In this document: piece after piece, positions 35,959-45,388 of the stretch
Layout: the number at the start of each line of letters is the position of its first letter
Numbering within the stretch: the first letter of the stretch is position 1
Source: an uncultured Lachnospiraceae bacterium
Lineage (GTDB): Bacteria > Bacillota > Clostridia > Lachnospirales > Lachnospiraceae
DNA length: 64,000 nt
Direction of reading: 5' to 3'
NCBI GenBank assembly: GCA_947174015.1
Contig: CAMWHJ010000004.1
Coordinates: 1 to 64,000, forward strand
Notes under the pieces: generated by a model
Seen by the model: the letters and a program-made list of their open reading frames with translations, nothing else
The model's database searches: none
What the model was told of the DNA's origin: nothing
Translations under genes and position numbers: made by a program

Positions 35959-37710
35959 AAATTTTCTACATAAGCAAGCCATTACACACACTATTGCTGA
36001 GGACAAATACGCAGAAAAATAGTACATAAAATACATTGCAGGTGCTGTAAGCATGACTATAAAACATTTTCCTAAAATAAACATTATAACAAATGGAAAC
36101 ACCATTCTCTTATTGACAAGTTCTAAAATTCCAACAACAATGAGCAATACCAAAAACGGAACAGCATTTTGAAAAAATAATTCCAAAGCAGATGTGGAAT
36201 ATTCATAATCTGTAATCTTTTTTCCTTCCAAAAAACTGATAATATGTTTTCTAACTTCTACATTCAAAGGCTGATTCCACAAATACCTCCTTTGAAAATC
36301 TTTATACCAGTATGCCATTTCCTCGCCGGAATATTCACCAATATCTTCATCATATAAATGAGCTGCGGACTTCAGACATGTGACTATTCTGAAACCAAAA
36401 CCATTCGTTTTTAGAAAATATTGAAACCTTTGCTGCAAAAATAAATCCCAATTTTCAAAAACCAGCCTGACATAGAGCTTTTTGATGACCATTAAATTTT
36501 CTGGTGAAAGATTTCGCAGTCCTCCCTGCCAAAAAGCTCCGATCCCTCCATAAGCATCAATAGCATCCAAGGAAATAACTTCATTAATAAATTTTAAATC
36601 CTCCTCTTTTGTATCCGATTTAAAATCTTCCACAATTAATTGTGCCAAAGGCTCCACCATACCAGAAAAAGCATATCTGTCTTTATCCGATATGCAATAT
36701 CCTTCTTGTGTCACAAGTTCCTGCTGCCGTAAACCATTATTTTGAATTGTCATAATGGTTCCCATAAGCAATCCGGTCAAGCATAAAAATACAATATTCT
36801 TTTTTAAATTCATGTTCTTCCAGATGAAACATGCCGCTGGAAGTGCCGCCACATAGATAATATTCTCCGGACGCCAGCTGGCTGCTATCGCTGCTATTAC
36901 AGCCAGCTTACACATTTTCTCCATAGAATATTTCTTTTTCTCCAAACCACAGAATATAATCTGAAATAAAATCCACAATTCCAAATAACTGCACAAAGAA
37001 GCTCGAATAGGGGATAAATTATTATCCAAAATTGTGGGCAAAAACAATGAAAAATATAAAAAATAAGCATATCTGCCTTTTTTTACTTTTTCAAAACAAC
37101 CATAACTTCTATACACAATATCTCCCACTATAATGGATATAATAAATACTTGAACCACAACAATAATCCCTGGAACCGGGCATAATTGCAGACAAAGCAT
37201 GTAAAACATACTAGTGATCCAATGTTGCCAAAAATATAATTTTCCTTGCTGCAAAGCTCTTAATACATACATTTCATCACTTCGCCATACACCTGGCCAA
37301 GTTAATATAAGCAATATCAGCATAGGAATGAAATATATCAACACACATTTCAGCATATGCTGTTTTTCTTTATTCCATGTTTTTAATAGAATTTCATTCC
37401 ATCCAAGGAACAGCAAGAAAAAGAAAACTATTTTTCCCAACCAATACCATGCTTTTTCTACTGGAATTTTCCCATTTTCATAAAATTGCATATCATTCCA
37501 AAAGCTGAAGAAAAATCCCACAATGACCAGTAAAGCAGTAATAATCCACCGCTTATTTTTAGAATCGAAATCTATACTTGAAATATGAAATCTCTTTGTC
37601 CCATTAACCTTTATTTTCAAAATTGCCACCCCTATCCAAATTGCTGTATACCATTGTAATTGTTTTGCAATTTTACAAACCGCACAATCACTATTTTGCA
37701 TTTTTTTCAT
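35944..37710 (-). CDS. Multi-pass membrane protein, function unknown (588 residues)
   Basis: At least ten hydrophobic segments are visible. The first extracytoplasmic loop contains LTWPGVWRSDEMYVLRALQQG, resembling the acidic loop of GT-C-type polyprenyl-phosphate-sugar glycosyltransferases. It may belong with the DUF6020-like membrane proteins; I cannot verify this. The start overlaps the upstream gene by 20 bp and has a weak site (GAATGAA). AT-rich codon use stands out against efp and yqeG. It is the last of three membrane genes in a row. Glycan or surface-polymer assembly is a guess from topology. Confidence 0.7.
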   Translation of the reverse strand: MKKMQNSDCAVCKIAKQLQWYTAIWIGVAILKIKVNGTKRFHISSIDFDSKNKRWIITALLVIVGFFFSFWNDMQFYENGKIPVEKAWYWLGKIVFFFLLFLGWNEILLKTWNKEKQHMLKCVLIYFIPMLILLILTWPGVWRSDEMYVLRALQQGKLYFWQHWITSMFYMLCLQLCPVPGIIVVVQVFIISIIVGDIVYRSYGCFEKVKKGRYAYFLYFSLFLPTILDNNLSPIRASLCSYLELWILFQIIFCGLEKKKYSMEKMCKLAVIAAIAASWRPENIIYVAALPAACFIWKNMNLKKNIVFLCLTGLLMGTIMTIQNNGLRQQELVTQEGYCISDKDRYAFSGMVEPLAQLIVEDFKSDTKEEDLKFINEVISLDAIDAYGGIGAFWQGGLRNLSPENLMVIKKLYVRLVFENWDLFLQQRFQYFLKTNGFGFRIVTCLKSAAHLYDEDIGEYSGEEMAYWYKDFQRRYLWNQPLNVEVRKHIISFLEGKKITDYEYSTSALELFFQNAVPFLVLLIVVGILELVNKRMVFPFVIMFILGKCFIVMLTAPAMYFMYYFSAYLSSAIVCVMACLCRKFVTVP

Positions 37711-39469
37711 TCATAGGCGGCTCAGGTATCTCTTCTAATCCCATTTCCTCCAATAAATCTGAACGAACATAAATATGTACTCTTAGCCGATTCAAGCAGG
37801 CACCTTTCCATAAGCAGCCTGTTTTATCAAAATAAACAAGTGAATAACGCACATTCTTTAATTCTTCCTTTGAAAATACCAATTCTATTGCCGGTTCCAA
37901 ATACAGTACATCTGGTAATCCTGCTTCATGCCATTTTAAGAGGTTCTGTGCATTTTCCTGCTTTGTAGCTCTTTTATGCAGCAAATAACCGGAAAAGGCA
38001 TCGTTTAACTCACAATTATAAAAGATATTTTCTTTAAAATAAGGGGAAACATTATCTGTATATACAAAAAAGTTCGTATCCATATCAATAATTTCCCCTG
38101 TTTTATCATCGGTCACTGTCTGCCAGCCTGTCATAATTTTATATTCATCCAGATGATTTTCTTTGATAAAAGCCGCCTCTTTTCTGCCTATGGAATAGTT
38201 TGTACAAACATCTGCCACGCTGGCAGAAACACTCCAATAGAGAGGAACTATAATTGCAGCTGACAATAGTAATATCAAAGCACTTCTAATTATCCTAAAA
38301 TTCGGCAGTGACACTTTCGTTTGAAGTCTTTCCCATAAATCTCCCGGTTCCATTATGGTCCAAAACCAAAACAATACAATAAACAAAATAATCCCCATAT
38401 GATGAGGATATATGTACACAACAGATGAAAATATGGTAAACATACCATACGGTATCAACACCAATGCAGTACTTCCTGTCTTCCATGCTGTATAAACAAT
38501 TCCAATCAGGAGAATCATGCCAATCAATATGGAACAGCTCAATTCCCCCCAGCCCATTGCTATATCACACAGTGCACCATAAGCGTACGCTCCAAAATTA
38601 TTTGTAATAAAGACATCTCCTATCATTCCAAACAGACCATATAACAGACGTTTTATAATTCCGGTGGTCTTTTCATAATTAACAAGATGGCTGGTAGCAA
38701 CCGTGTCCTCTCTTGGAATTATCTCAATAATTAAAATCAATGCACATACCAGAAGAAAAAAAAGCCACCAGATTCTCTTGTCCTTTCGAAAGTTTTTCAA
38801 AAAATCAGTTAATTTCCTCTTATCCCACAGTTCCAATACCCAGCAGAAAGCAATCCCGCCTGCGATCACAATACCATATGCACTGGTAAGACACAAAAAC
38901 AGCAAAAGCAGTACATATCTGCCCGGTTTCTCATTCCGTTTACTATAATTGACTGCCAATAGCACAAATGCTAAAAACATCATACAATATGGTCTGGAAA
39001 GCACACTGTACTGATAAAACAGAAAATAAGTGAAAGGAAGTAATAATTTTAATAATCTTGGAAAAGGTGCATATTTTAAAATTAAAATAACGGCTGTTCC
39101 TGTAAAAAAAAGACTGACTACCGTAAGTGAAAGTTCATACGGCATTCCTGACTTTGCGAACAGACTCAGCACCAAATGCCACAGCGGCGGATGTCCTTCA
39201 TAATGGGGCACTTCCAAGAGCAATTCTTTCACAGAAGCACAGCGTGCAATCTGCCAGGCGGTTCCTTCATCACACCATGGTTCATGAAACACAGCTAAAA
39301 CAAGATGAAGTATTCCGTAACACGCTGCTGCAAAATACTCTGGAATCTTTCCATGTATTTTTTCAACCCTTTCATTGCATATAATTACAAAATTTGCTGC
39401 TTTTTCTATTAAGTTCAAAAATTTTTTCGTCAAATATGACATTTCCTGTTTCTCATCTAACCTCATCAT
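37691..39469 (-). CDS. GT-C-like multi-pass membrane protein (592 residues)
   Basis: This is a polytopic protein with about ten membrane helices. The first outside loop reads FHEPWCDEGTAWQIA, an acidic pair after the first helix as in GT39/GT83-type lipid-linked sugar transferases, followed by HYEGHPPLWHLVLSLF. A soluble C-terminal domain of about 170 residues ends the protein. The start at ATG 39469 is chosen because AGGAGG lies 7 nt upstream; the frame is open further up. It overlaps both neighbours slightly, implying translational coupling. A glycosyltransferase role is likely but the substrate is unknown. Confidence 0.72.
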   Translation of the reverse strand: MMRLDEKQEMSYLTKKFLNLIEKAANFVIICNERVEKIHGKIPEYFAAACYGILHLVLAVFHEPWCDEGTAWQIARCASVKELLLEVPHYEGHPPLWHLVLSLFAKSGMPYELSLTVVSLFFTGTAVILILKYAPFPRLLKLLLPFTYFLFYQYSVLSRPYCMMFLAFVLLAVNYSKRNEKPGRYVLLLLFLCLTSAYGIVIAGGIAFCWVLELWDKRKLTDFLKNFRKDKRIWWLFFLLVCALILIIEIIPREDTVATSHLVNYEKTTGIIKRLLYGLFGMIGDVFITNNFGAYAYGALCDIAMGWGELSCSILIGMILLIGIVYTAWKTGSTALVLIPYGMFTIFSSVVYIYPHHMGIILFIVLFWFWTIMEPGDLWERLQTKVSLPNFRIIRSALILLLSAAIIVPLYWSVSASVADVCTNYSIGRKEAAFIKENHLDEYKIMTGWQTVTDDKTGEIIDMDTNFFVYTDNVSPYFKENIFYNCELNDAFSGYLLHKRATKQENAQNLLKWHEAGLPDVLYLEPAIELVFSKEELKNVRYSLVYFDKTGCLWKGACLNRLRVHIYVRSDLLEEMGLEEIPEPPMNEKNAK

Positions 39470-40079
39470 GTTCTCCCTCCTGTTGTGCACTATCAATCAT
39501 TTCCCCATTTTCATTAGGATAAATCAATCTTTCATCTGTACCAAAAAGTTTTGATACAAAGCGAAAAAATTTTACGGTTGCAATTCCCTGCTCATTGATC
39601 ACATAACCATCTTCTGTCTTTTCCACATTGCCGCTAACTATCTGTTCTTCAAAACGTTTATCAAAAGCGCCAAACTCATGGACGTACTTTGTATTAAAAA
39701 TTTTTTCCATCTCTTCTACTGTGTAGCTTTTGGGGTTTTCCATCATATAACTTAATGTAAAAACAGAAACCGAACGTTCTACGGTTACCGGTATCAAAGT
39801 AAATAGAACCATATTAACAGAACAATACATGCAAAACAACAACAGTACATCTTTCTTTTCTATGGGAATTTTTCCAAAATGCTTTATTATGCACATAATT
39901 AGCATGGCAAGTACACCAGACAGTAGAATAAACACTATTCCCCGATACATAAGCACATGTATTTCTGCTAACAAAGCCGTATGAAACAACAGCACAAAAC
40001 ATATGCTGGAAATACCATAGCATAGTACATATACTCCTGCCAGTTTTAATGCTTTTTTAATACCATCTTTCGATTTCAA
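39453..40079 (-). CDS. Membrane protein of unknown function, TTG start
   Basis: The 208-residue protein has three or four membrane helices in the first 110 residues, then a soluble domain (YTVEEMEKIFNTKYVHEFGAFDKRFEEQI). No ATG occurs before residue 44, so a TTG at 40079 is the only sensible start; GGAG lies about 14 nt upstream, which is suboptimal. It follows yqeG by 19 nt and overlaps the next gene by 17 bp. The three membrane genes may act together. No family was recognised. Confidence 0.65.
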   Translation of the reverse strand: MKSKDGIKKALKLAGVYVLCYGISSICFVLLFHTALLAEIHVLMYRGIVFILLSGVLAMLIMCIIKHFGKIPIEKKDVLLLFCMYCSVNMVLFTLIPVTVERSVSVFTLSYMMENPKSYTVEEMEKIFNTKYVHEFGAFDKRFEEQIVSGNVEKTEDGYVINEQGIATVKFFRFVSKLFGTDERLIYPNENGEMIDSAQQEGEHDEVR

Positions 40080-40098
40080 GAAAACTTCTCAGCTCCTT

Positions 40099-40596
40099 CT
40101 ATTTCTCTCTATGATAAAAATACAGCACAATCCGCTCCAGATACCGTTTCAGCACAATTTGTATCTCCTCATGCTTCGCCACAGGCTTTACCAGATAGGA
40201 GGCAATACCTGTGCGGTTGGCACCATATATATCTGTAAATAACTGATCACCAATGAAAATGGTGGTATCCTTTTGGGTTCCCATCAGCTCCATGGCACGC
40301 TCATAGCCCTTTACCGATGGCTTTCCCGCCTTATGAATGTACTGCACATGGATATCTGCATTGAACATTTTTACCCGTTCTTCCTGGTTGTTGGACAAAA
40401 GACAGATGCCAAAGCCCATGGATTTCAAACGCTTGATCAACTGTTTGGTATTTTCTCCTGCCGGGGCATCATGCTCTGTCAGGGTATTGTCAATATCATA
40501 TATTAAACCACGAAAACCCTGTTCATACAATCCTTCATAATCTATCACATATACATTTTCCGCTTCTTTGGTGGGATAGAATTTCTGAAATATCAT
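40099..40596 (-). CDS. yqeG: YqeG-family HAD phosphatase
   Basis: This is a HAD subclass IIIA phosphatase-like protein of uncertain substrate. The 165 residues contain the nucleophile motif DIDNTL (D34, D36), the second motif LLSNN, the lysine in AGKPSVKGY and the acidic motif GDQLFTDIYGANRTG. Its start overlaps the hydrogenase stop codon (TAATG), so the two are translationally coupled. In many Firmicutes yqeG sits near aroE; here three membrane genes and efp intervene. Confidence 0.92.
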   Translation of the reverse strand: MIFQKFYPTKEAENVYVIDYEGLYEQGFRGLIYDIDNTLTEHDAPAGENTKQLIKRLKSMGFGICLLSNNQEERVKMFNADIHVQYIHKAGKPSVKGYERAMELMGTQKDTTIFIGDQLFTDIYGANRTGIASYLVKPVAKHEEIQIVLKRYLERIVLYFYHREK

Positions 40597-42098
40597 TACG
40601 TCTCCTCTTCTAAGGGCGGAATCTTACGTTCAGCACTTTCTACAAATTTCTTTACTTCCATATTGGCTTTATTAATCGGTATATTGGTTCCGGCACCTCC
40701 TACACAGCCGCCGGGGCAGCCCATTCCTTCAATAAGACAGCCGTTCTTTTTGCCGGCTTTTGCCAATGCCAGCATTTTCCTGCAGTCACTTAAACCTTCT
40801 GCATGTTCTATCTGCACCTGGGTATCCGGATAATATTCCTTAATGCACTGCTCGATGGCACTGGCAACACCGCCTGCCACTGCATAGCCTCTTCCGGCGG
40901 AGGTTGCATCTTTGATTTCATCGCTTTCATCTGTCTCTAATTCGGATAATACAATTCCCTTTGCCTCAAACATTCCATCCAATTCCTCAAAGGTGATCAC
41001 AAAATCAACTTCACTTCTCACCTTTTTACGAGATGCTTCCAGCTTCTTTGCCGCACACGGACCGATAAATACCACTTTCGCATCCGGATGCTTTTTCTTA
41101 ATGTCTCTGGCAGTGGCAACCATAGGTGTTAATTCGTTCGAAATGCTGTCAATGGTCTCCGGAAAATATTTTCTGGCAAGCATGGACCAGGAAGGACAAC
41201 AGGAAGTCAGCAAAAATGCAGGATCATTGGTTTCCTTTATATGGGCATAGTGTTTCGCCTCTGCCATGGCTCCCATATCCGCTCCGATTGCCACCTCATA
41301 TATATGGCTGAAGCCCAACTGCCTTAACCCCTCCTTCACCTGTGCCGGGGTCACATCAGAGCCAAACTGCCCCACGAAAGCAGGCGCTATCTCTGCAATA
41401 ATTTCACATCCTGATTGGATGGCACGAATCAACTGGAAGATTTGGGATTTATCGGCAATGGCCCCAAATGGACAATTTACCATGCACATGCCGCACTTTA
41501 CACATTTCTCATCATCAATGCTGGCTCTTCCATATTCATCACTGGAAATGGCAGATACTCCGCATGCTGCTGCACAGGGACGTACCTGTCTGGAAATGGC
41601 ATCGTAAGGACATACATTTTTGCATTTACCGCATTTTACGCACTTTTCCTGATCGATATAAGACTTTCCGTTGACAAAAGATATGGCATTTCTTGGACAG
41701 ACCTTAGCACAGGGGTGAGCCGTACATGCCTTACACTGGTCTGTGACAACGTACATATTCTCTGCACAGGCATTGCAGGCGGATGGAATCACCTGCATCA
41801 GAGGCGGCTCATAATATTTCTCTGCAATATCGCTTTCATCTACGCCCTGTGTTGCATGTACCGGTTTATTTTCCGGACGCAGGGACAAGCCCATTGCCAG
41901 ACGAAGCCTTTCTCTTGTCACTGCCCGCTCTCTATATATGTTTTCCCAAAATCTTGGGGTCTCAGAATCCGTCAATTTATATGGAAGTGCTTCCAAATCA
42001 TCAATAATATTATCAGAATTGTAAGCAAGATTGGCTACTTCCCTAAAAATCTGTTTTCTCGTCTTTCGAACTTCTGTATCTAATCCTCTAAAGCTCAT
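40596..42098 (-). CDS. [FeFe]-hydrogenase-like iron-sulfur protein (group B-like)
   Basis: The 500 residues begin with a helical domain, then Fe-S ligands near residues 108-145 (CNAC; CKACTAHPCAKVCP), CVKCGKCKNVCP and CVKCGMCMVNCP. The H-cluster domain has the three loops: TSCCPSW (about 296), GPCAAKKLE (about 344) and EGMGCPGGCVGGAG (about 457). The second loop has glycine in place of the usual methionine of MPC, and the third reads EGMGCPGG, as expected for group B enzymes. No maturation genes hydE/F/G are in the window. GGAGGAG precedes the ATG. H2 evolution or a redox-sensing role is plausible; neither is shown. Confidence 0.85.
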   Translation of the reverse strand: MSFRGLDTEVRKTRKQIFREVANLAYNSDNIIDDLEALPYKLTDSETPRFWENIYRERAVTRERLRLAMGLSLRPENKPVHATQGVDESDIAEKYYEPPLMQVIPSACNACAENMYVVTDQCKACTAHPCAKVCPRNAISFVNGKSYIDQEKCVKCGKCKNVCPYDAISRQVRPCAAACGVSAISSDEYGRASIDDEKCVKCGMCMVNCPFGAIADKSQIFQLIRAIQSGCEIIAEIAPAFVGQFGSDVTPAQVKEGLRQLGFSHIYEVAIGADMGAMAEAKHYAHIKETNDPAFLLTSCCPSWSMLARKYFPETIDSISNELTPMVATARDIKKKHPDAKVVFIGPCAAKKLEASRKKVRSEVDFVITFEELDGMFEAKGIVLSELETDESDEIKDATSAGRGYAVAGGVASAIEQCIKEYYPDTQVQIEHAEGLSDCRKMLALAKAGKKNGCLIEGMGCPGGCVGGAGTNIPINKANMEVKKFVESAERKIPPLEEET

Positions 42099-42184
42099 AT
42101 TCTCTCCTCCAAATCAATATAGAAAGGGCATATATTTCACTATACTTTTAAGTAATTGTCCATTCTTTCAAAATTACTATTTTC

Positions 42185-42211
42185 GTAACTGTTTTGTACA
42201 TTTACAGTTAC
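42185..42211. repeat. Intergenic inverted-repeat element after a stop codon
   Basis: GTAACTG (42185-42191) and CAGTTAC (42205-42211) pair around a 13-nt loop containing GTAC. On the minus strand it begins directly after the TAG stop of the F420 hydrogenase beta-like gene. Confidence 0.75.
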
Positions 42212-43378
42212 CTATTTTCTTACTCTTAACACCCTTCTCATTTTCCGAAAAACACGTCCCGGCAAAGTTCTGCCAAGTCTGTGTCTTTGAATATTTTTTT
42301 TGATGCTGGTAGCCTTCACAGCCCTTACAAATCCCCCTTTAGGGTATATCTCTCTAAATTTATCATAATCCTTATGGCGGACAGGGGGGGCATTTAGCTG
42401 TTTATTGCCCTTCACTGCCTCTTCCAAAGGTCTTTCTTCTAAATGAAGCAGGCTTTTACAGAGATTGATTATATTTTGTCCTTTTGGTGTATTCACCAAT
42501 ATTTCTGAAATTCTGCCCTCATAGGGCTCTATCAGGGTAGTTCTGTCCAATCCCCAGAAATCTCCGATGGTAAGATCGGAAATTCTCTCCTTTCTGGCAT
42601 ATTTACAATGATAACAATTATCTCTGTATATTAAGCACTTTAAAAAACTTTCATAATACATATCTAAATAGTTTGCCTTCTGATAGCATGGTTCTTTGGC
42701 ATCTTTTTCATAAAAACACATATCATAGTCATACTTTCCTCGAAAAGTAGCCCTCTCCAGCCAATTATCGGGACAAACCGACCTTGCATACTCTCTCAGG
42801 TATTTTGCTGGCGGAACTCCATGACATACCATATCCACCGTGATGAGATTTGTGTATTTTCTGCGGAGAAATCCCTGTAATCCGGCTATCTGGCAGGGTG
42901 TTCCCACATACAGAACCTGGCGCCCTCTGTCCAGTTGCTCCTTTGCCTGACGATAGGAATGGGCAGTATCTGCCTGCACATATTTGGATGACTTAAAGTC
43001 CTCTAAGCCTTCCTCCGTCTCTGTCATGTCAATGATACAGTTTAATTCCTGCATTTTGGTATACTTTGCTCCAAACACGACACCGCCCTTTGAAATTATG
43101 TATCTGCCCAGCCCCGTGGCAATTCCGCCAGAAGCACAGTCCTCTCTGTCACCTTGTTTTTTTGTCCAGGCTGCATAGCATTTCTGAGGAACCCTTGCCT
43201 CTTTTACTTTTTTTACATGACAGACATTTTTGCATAAGCCACATTCAATACACTTGTCATCCTGAACCTTTGGGATCGTTTTTCCATATTTATCCTGCCC
43301 CACTTCTATGGCATTCATGGGGCAAACTTCTTTACAGGCAAAACAGCCTGTACATTTTTCAAGTTTACATATTTCCAT
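42212..43378 (-). CDS. Coenzyme F420 hydrogenase/dehydrogenase beta subunit-like protein
   Basis: The 388 residues have an N-terminal double [4Fe-4S] ferredoxin domain (CTGCFACKEVCP; CIECGLCKNVC). The FrhB-type N- and C-terminal domains follow, with the conserved CASGGIATGLGRYII, VGTPCQIAGLQGFLR and CHGVPPAKYLREY. In F420-lacking Firmicutes such proteins are thought to be flavin/Fe-S oxidoreductases, often in polysaccharide clusters. The start at MEICKLEK follows AAAGGTGG. It lies upstream of the hydrogenase gene (113-nt gap) and two genes above the membrane transferase-like genes, so either redox or glycan context is possible. Confidence 0.85.
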   Translation of the reverse strand: MEICKLEKCTGCFACKEVCPMNAIEVGQDKYGKTIPKVQDDKCIECGLCKNVCHVKKVKEARVPQKCYAAWTKKQGDREDCASGGIATGLGRYIISKGGVVFGAKYTKMQELNCIIDMTETEEGLEDFKSSKYVQADTAHSYRQAKEQLDRGRQVLYVGTPCQIAGLQGFLRRKYTNLITVDMVCHGVPPAKYLREYARSVCPDNWLERATFRGKYDYDMCFYEKDAKEPCYQKANYLDMYYESFLKCLIYRDNCYHCKYARKERISDLTIGDFWGLDRTTLIEPYEGRISEILVNTPKGQNIINLCKSLLHLEERPLEEAVKGNKQLNAPPVRHKDYDKFREIYPKGGFVRAVKATSIKKNIQRHRLGRTLPGRVFRKMRRVLRVRK

Positions 43379-43476
43379 AAAATCCACCTTTCTCTCCCAC
43401 ATTAATACCCATCATAATTCTACCATTGAACAAAACATTTGTCATTAGTAAAATTTGAATTTTCCTAAAAATAAAA

Positions 43477-43500
43477 CAAAAACCGCCTTTCGGCGGTTTT
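43477..43500 (-). terminator. Terminator of the marR-ABC operon
   Basis: AAAACCGCC (43479-43487) and GGCGGTTTT (43492-43500) pair around TTTC, followed on the minus strand by TTTTTGTTTTATTTTT. It lies 4 nt past the ABC transporter stop codon. Confidence 0.92.
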
Positions 43501-43504
43501 GTAT

Positions 43505-45388
43505 TTATGCTGTCTGCTCAAACTGCGAGTTATAGAGATTGGCATAAAATCCATTCTTTTTCATGAGTTCTTGGTGATTTCCCTGTTCAATCACATCTCC
43601 ATCCTTCAGCACAAGAATCAAATCTGCATCCCTGATGGTAGAAAGACGATGAGCAATCACAAAGCTGGTTCTGCCTTTCATAAGATTATCCATGGCTTTC
43701 TGAATACGCTCCTCTGTACGAGTATCTACCGAACTGGTTGCCTCATCTAAAATCAACAGCCTGTTGTCTGCCAAAATAGCCCTTGCAATGGTCAGAAGCT
43801 GCTTCTGTCCTTGTGAAATATTGGTGGCATCCTCGTTTAATTCCATCTGATAACCTCCCGGCAAAGCCTGGATAAAGTGATGGGCATGGGCCGCCTTTGC
43901 TGCTGCAATTACCTCTTCGTCGGTGGCATCCAATCTTCCATAACGTATATTTTCCATAATGGTTCCCTTAAAGAGCCAAGTTTCCTGCAAGACCATACCA
44001 AAAGCTTCTCTCAGCTCTGAGCGGTCAAAATCCTTGATATCATAACCATCAATTTTGATGGATCCGGAATTAATATCATAAAAACGCATTAAAAGCTTCA
44101 CAATGGTGGTCTTACCGGCACCGGTGGGACCTACAATGGCAATTTTCTGTCCCTGCCTTACCTTTGCACTAAAATCCTGAATAATAATCTTTTCCGGAAC
44201 ATAGCCGAACTTCACATGCTCAAAGGTTACATTTCCTTCCAGTTCTGCTGCTGTAACCTTACGCTGGGTGTTGTTTTCCTTCTTCATGGCATGATGTTCT
44301 GCTTCCAGCTCCTCTTCCTCTTCTTCCAAAAATTCAAATACCCTTTCTGCCGCTGCCATAGTGGACTGGAGCATGTTGGATACCTGGGCAATCTGGGTAA
44401 TGGGCTGGGTGAACTGTCTTACATACTGAATAAAGGACTGAATATCTCCCACCTCAATGACCTTTTTAATATTTAAGTAACCACCCACAACTGCCACTGC
44501 CACATAACCCATGTTTCCCACAAAGGACATAATAGGCTGAGTCATTCCGGAAAAGAACTGTGACTTCCATGCAGAATGATAAAGCACCTCATTGGTCTTT
44601 TTAAATTCTGCAATCACATCTTCTTCCTTATTAAATAGTTTAATTACATTGTGTCCGCCAAAGGTTTCTTCAATCTGTCCGTTCACATGCCCCAGATATT
44701 CCTGCTGCTGCTTAAAGTACTTCTGGGAATGCTTTACAATAAAGGAAATCAGCAGTATGGAGATGGGCAGAATCAGGAGGGCAATCAATGTCATCAGGGG
44801 ACTGATGGAAAGCATCATAACCAGCACACCTATAATCGTTGCCACAGAAGTAATCAGTTGGGTAATGGACTGATTCAGACTCATGCCTAAAGTATCCACA
44901 TCATTGGTGATTCTGGACAGCACTTCTCCATAAGTACGCTTGTCGTAATAGCTCATGGGCAGGCGGTTCATTTTCTGAGACAATTCCTTTCTCAGTTTAT
45001 AAGCCATCTTCTGGGAGATTCCCGACATCACAAATCCCTGCACATAGCCAAATAAGGTGCTGACTACATAAAGACTTAACAGAATTAGTAAAATTCGGGC
45101 GACTTTTTCAAAATCAATGCCGGTACCACCGTTAATCTTATTGAGTAAACCGTTGAAGATTTCGGTGGTGGCCTTACCCAGCACCTTAGGACCGATCACA
45201 TTAAACACCGTGCTTCCCACAGTAAAAATCATAACTATAATAATTGCTGCATGGTACTGACTTAAGTAATTTATCAGCTTTTTCAAGGTTCCTTTAAAGT
45301 TTTTCGGCTTTTCGCCTCCTACCATAGAGCCGCCTCCCATGGGACCGCCCATTCTTCTTGGTGCTTTTGGCTGCTTTGGCTGTTCCAT
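43505..45388 (-). CDS. ABC exporter half-transporter B (catalytic Walker B)
   Basis: This 627-residue fused membrane-ATPase protein has six membrane helices (about residues 45-340) and an ATPase domain. Walker A is GPTGAGKTT, and Walker B is LLILDEATSSVD with the catalytic glutamate. The signature is the non-canonical NISQGQKQ instead of SGGQ. The N-terminus is Gly/Met/Pro-rich (MGGPMGGGSMVGG). Its start overlaps the upstream partner's stop codon (TAATG), indicating a heterodimer. With the partner's intact SGGQ it would form the single functional ATP site. Exported substrate unknown; drug or peptide export is common for such MarR-linked pairs. Confidence 0.93.
   Translation of the reverse strand: MEQPKQPKAPRRMGGPMGGGSMVGGEKPKNFKGTLKKLINYLSQYHAAIIIVMIFTVGSTVFNVIGPKVLGKATTEIFNGLLNKINGGTGIDFEKVARILLILLSLYVVSTLFGYVQGFVMSGISQKMAYKLRKELSQKMNRLPMSYYDKRTYGEVLSRITNDVDTLGMSLNQSITQLITSVATIIGVLVMMLSISPLMTLIALLILPISILLISFIVKHSQKYFKQQQEYLGHVNGQIEETFGGHNVIKLFNKEEDVIAEFKKTNEVLYHSAWKSQFFSGMTQPIMSFVGNMGYVAVAVVGGYLNIKKVIEVGDIQSFIQYVRQFTQPITQIAQVSNMLQSTMAAAERVFEFLEEEEEELEAEHHAMKKENNTQRKVTAAELEGNVTFEHVKFGYVPEKIIIQDFSAKVRQGQKIAIVGPTGAGKTTIVKLLMRFYDINSGSIKIDGYDIKDFDRSELREAFGMVLQETWLFKGTIMENIRYGRLDATDEEVIAAAKAAHAHHFIQALPGGYQMELNEDATNISQGQKQLLTIARAILADNRLLILDEATSSVDTRTEERIQKAMDNLMKGRTSFVIAHRLSTIRDADLILVLKDGDVIEQGNHQELMKKNGFYANLYNSQFEQTA

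Noticed and set aside
41415..42083. Plus-strand open frame of 222 codons opposite the hydrogenase gene
   Set aside because: It is wholly antisense to a gene with clear H-cluster motifs and has no family similarity or ribosome binding site.
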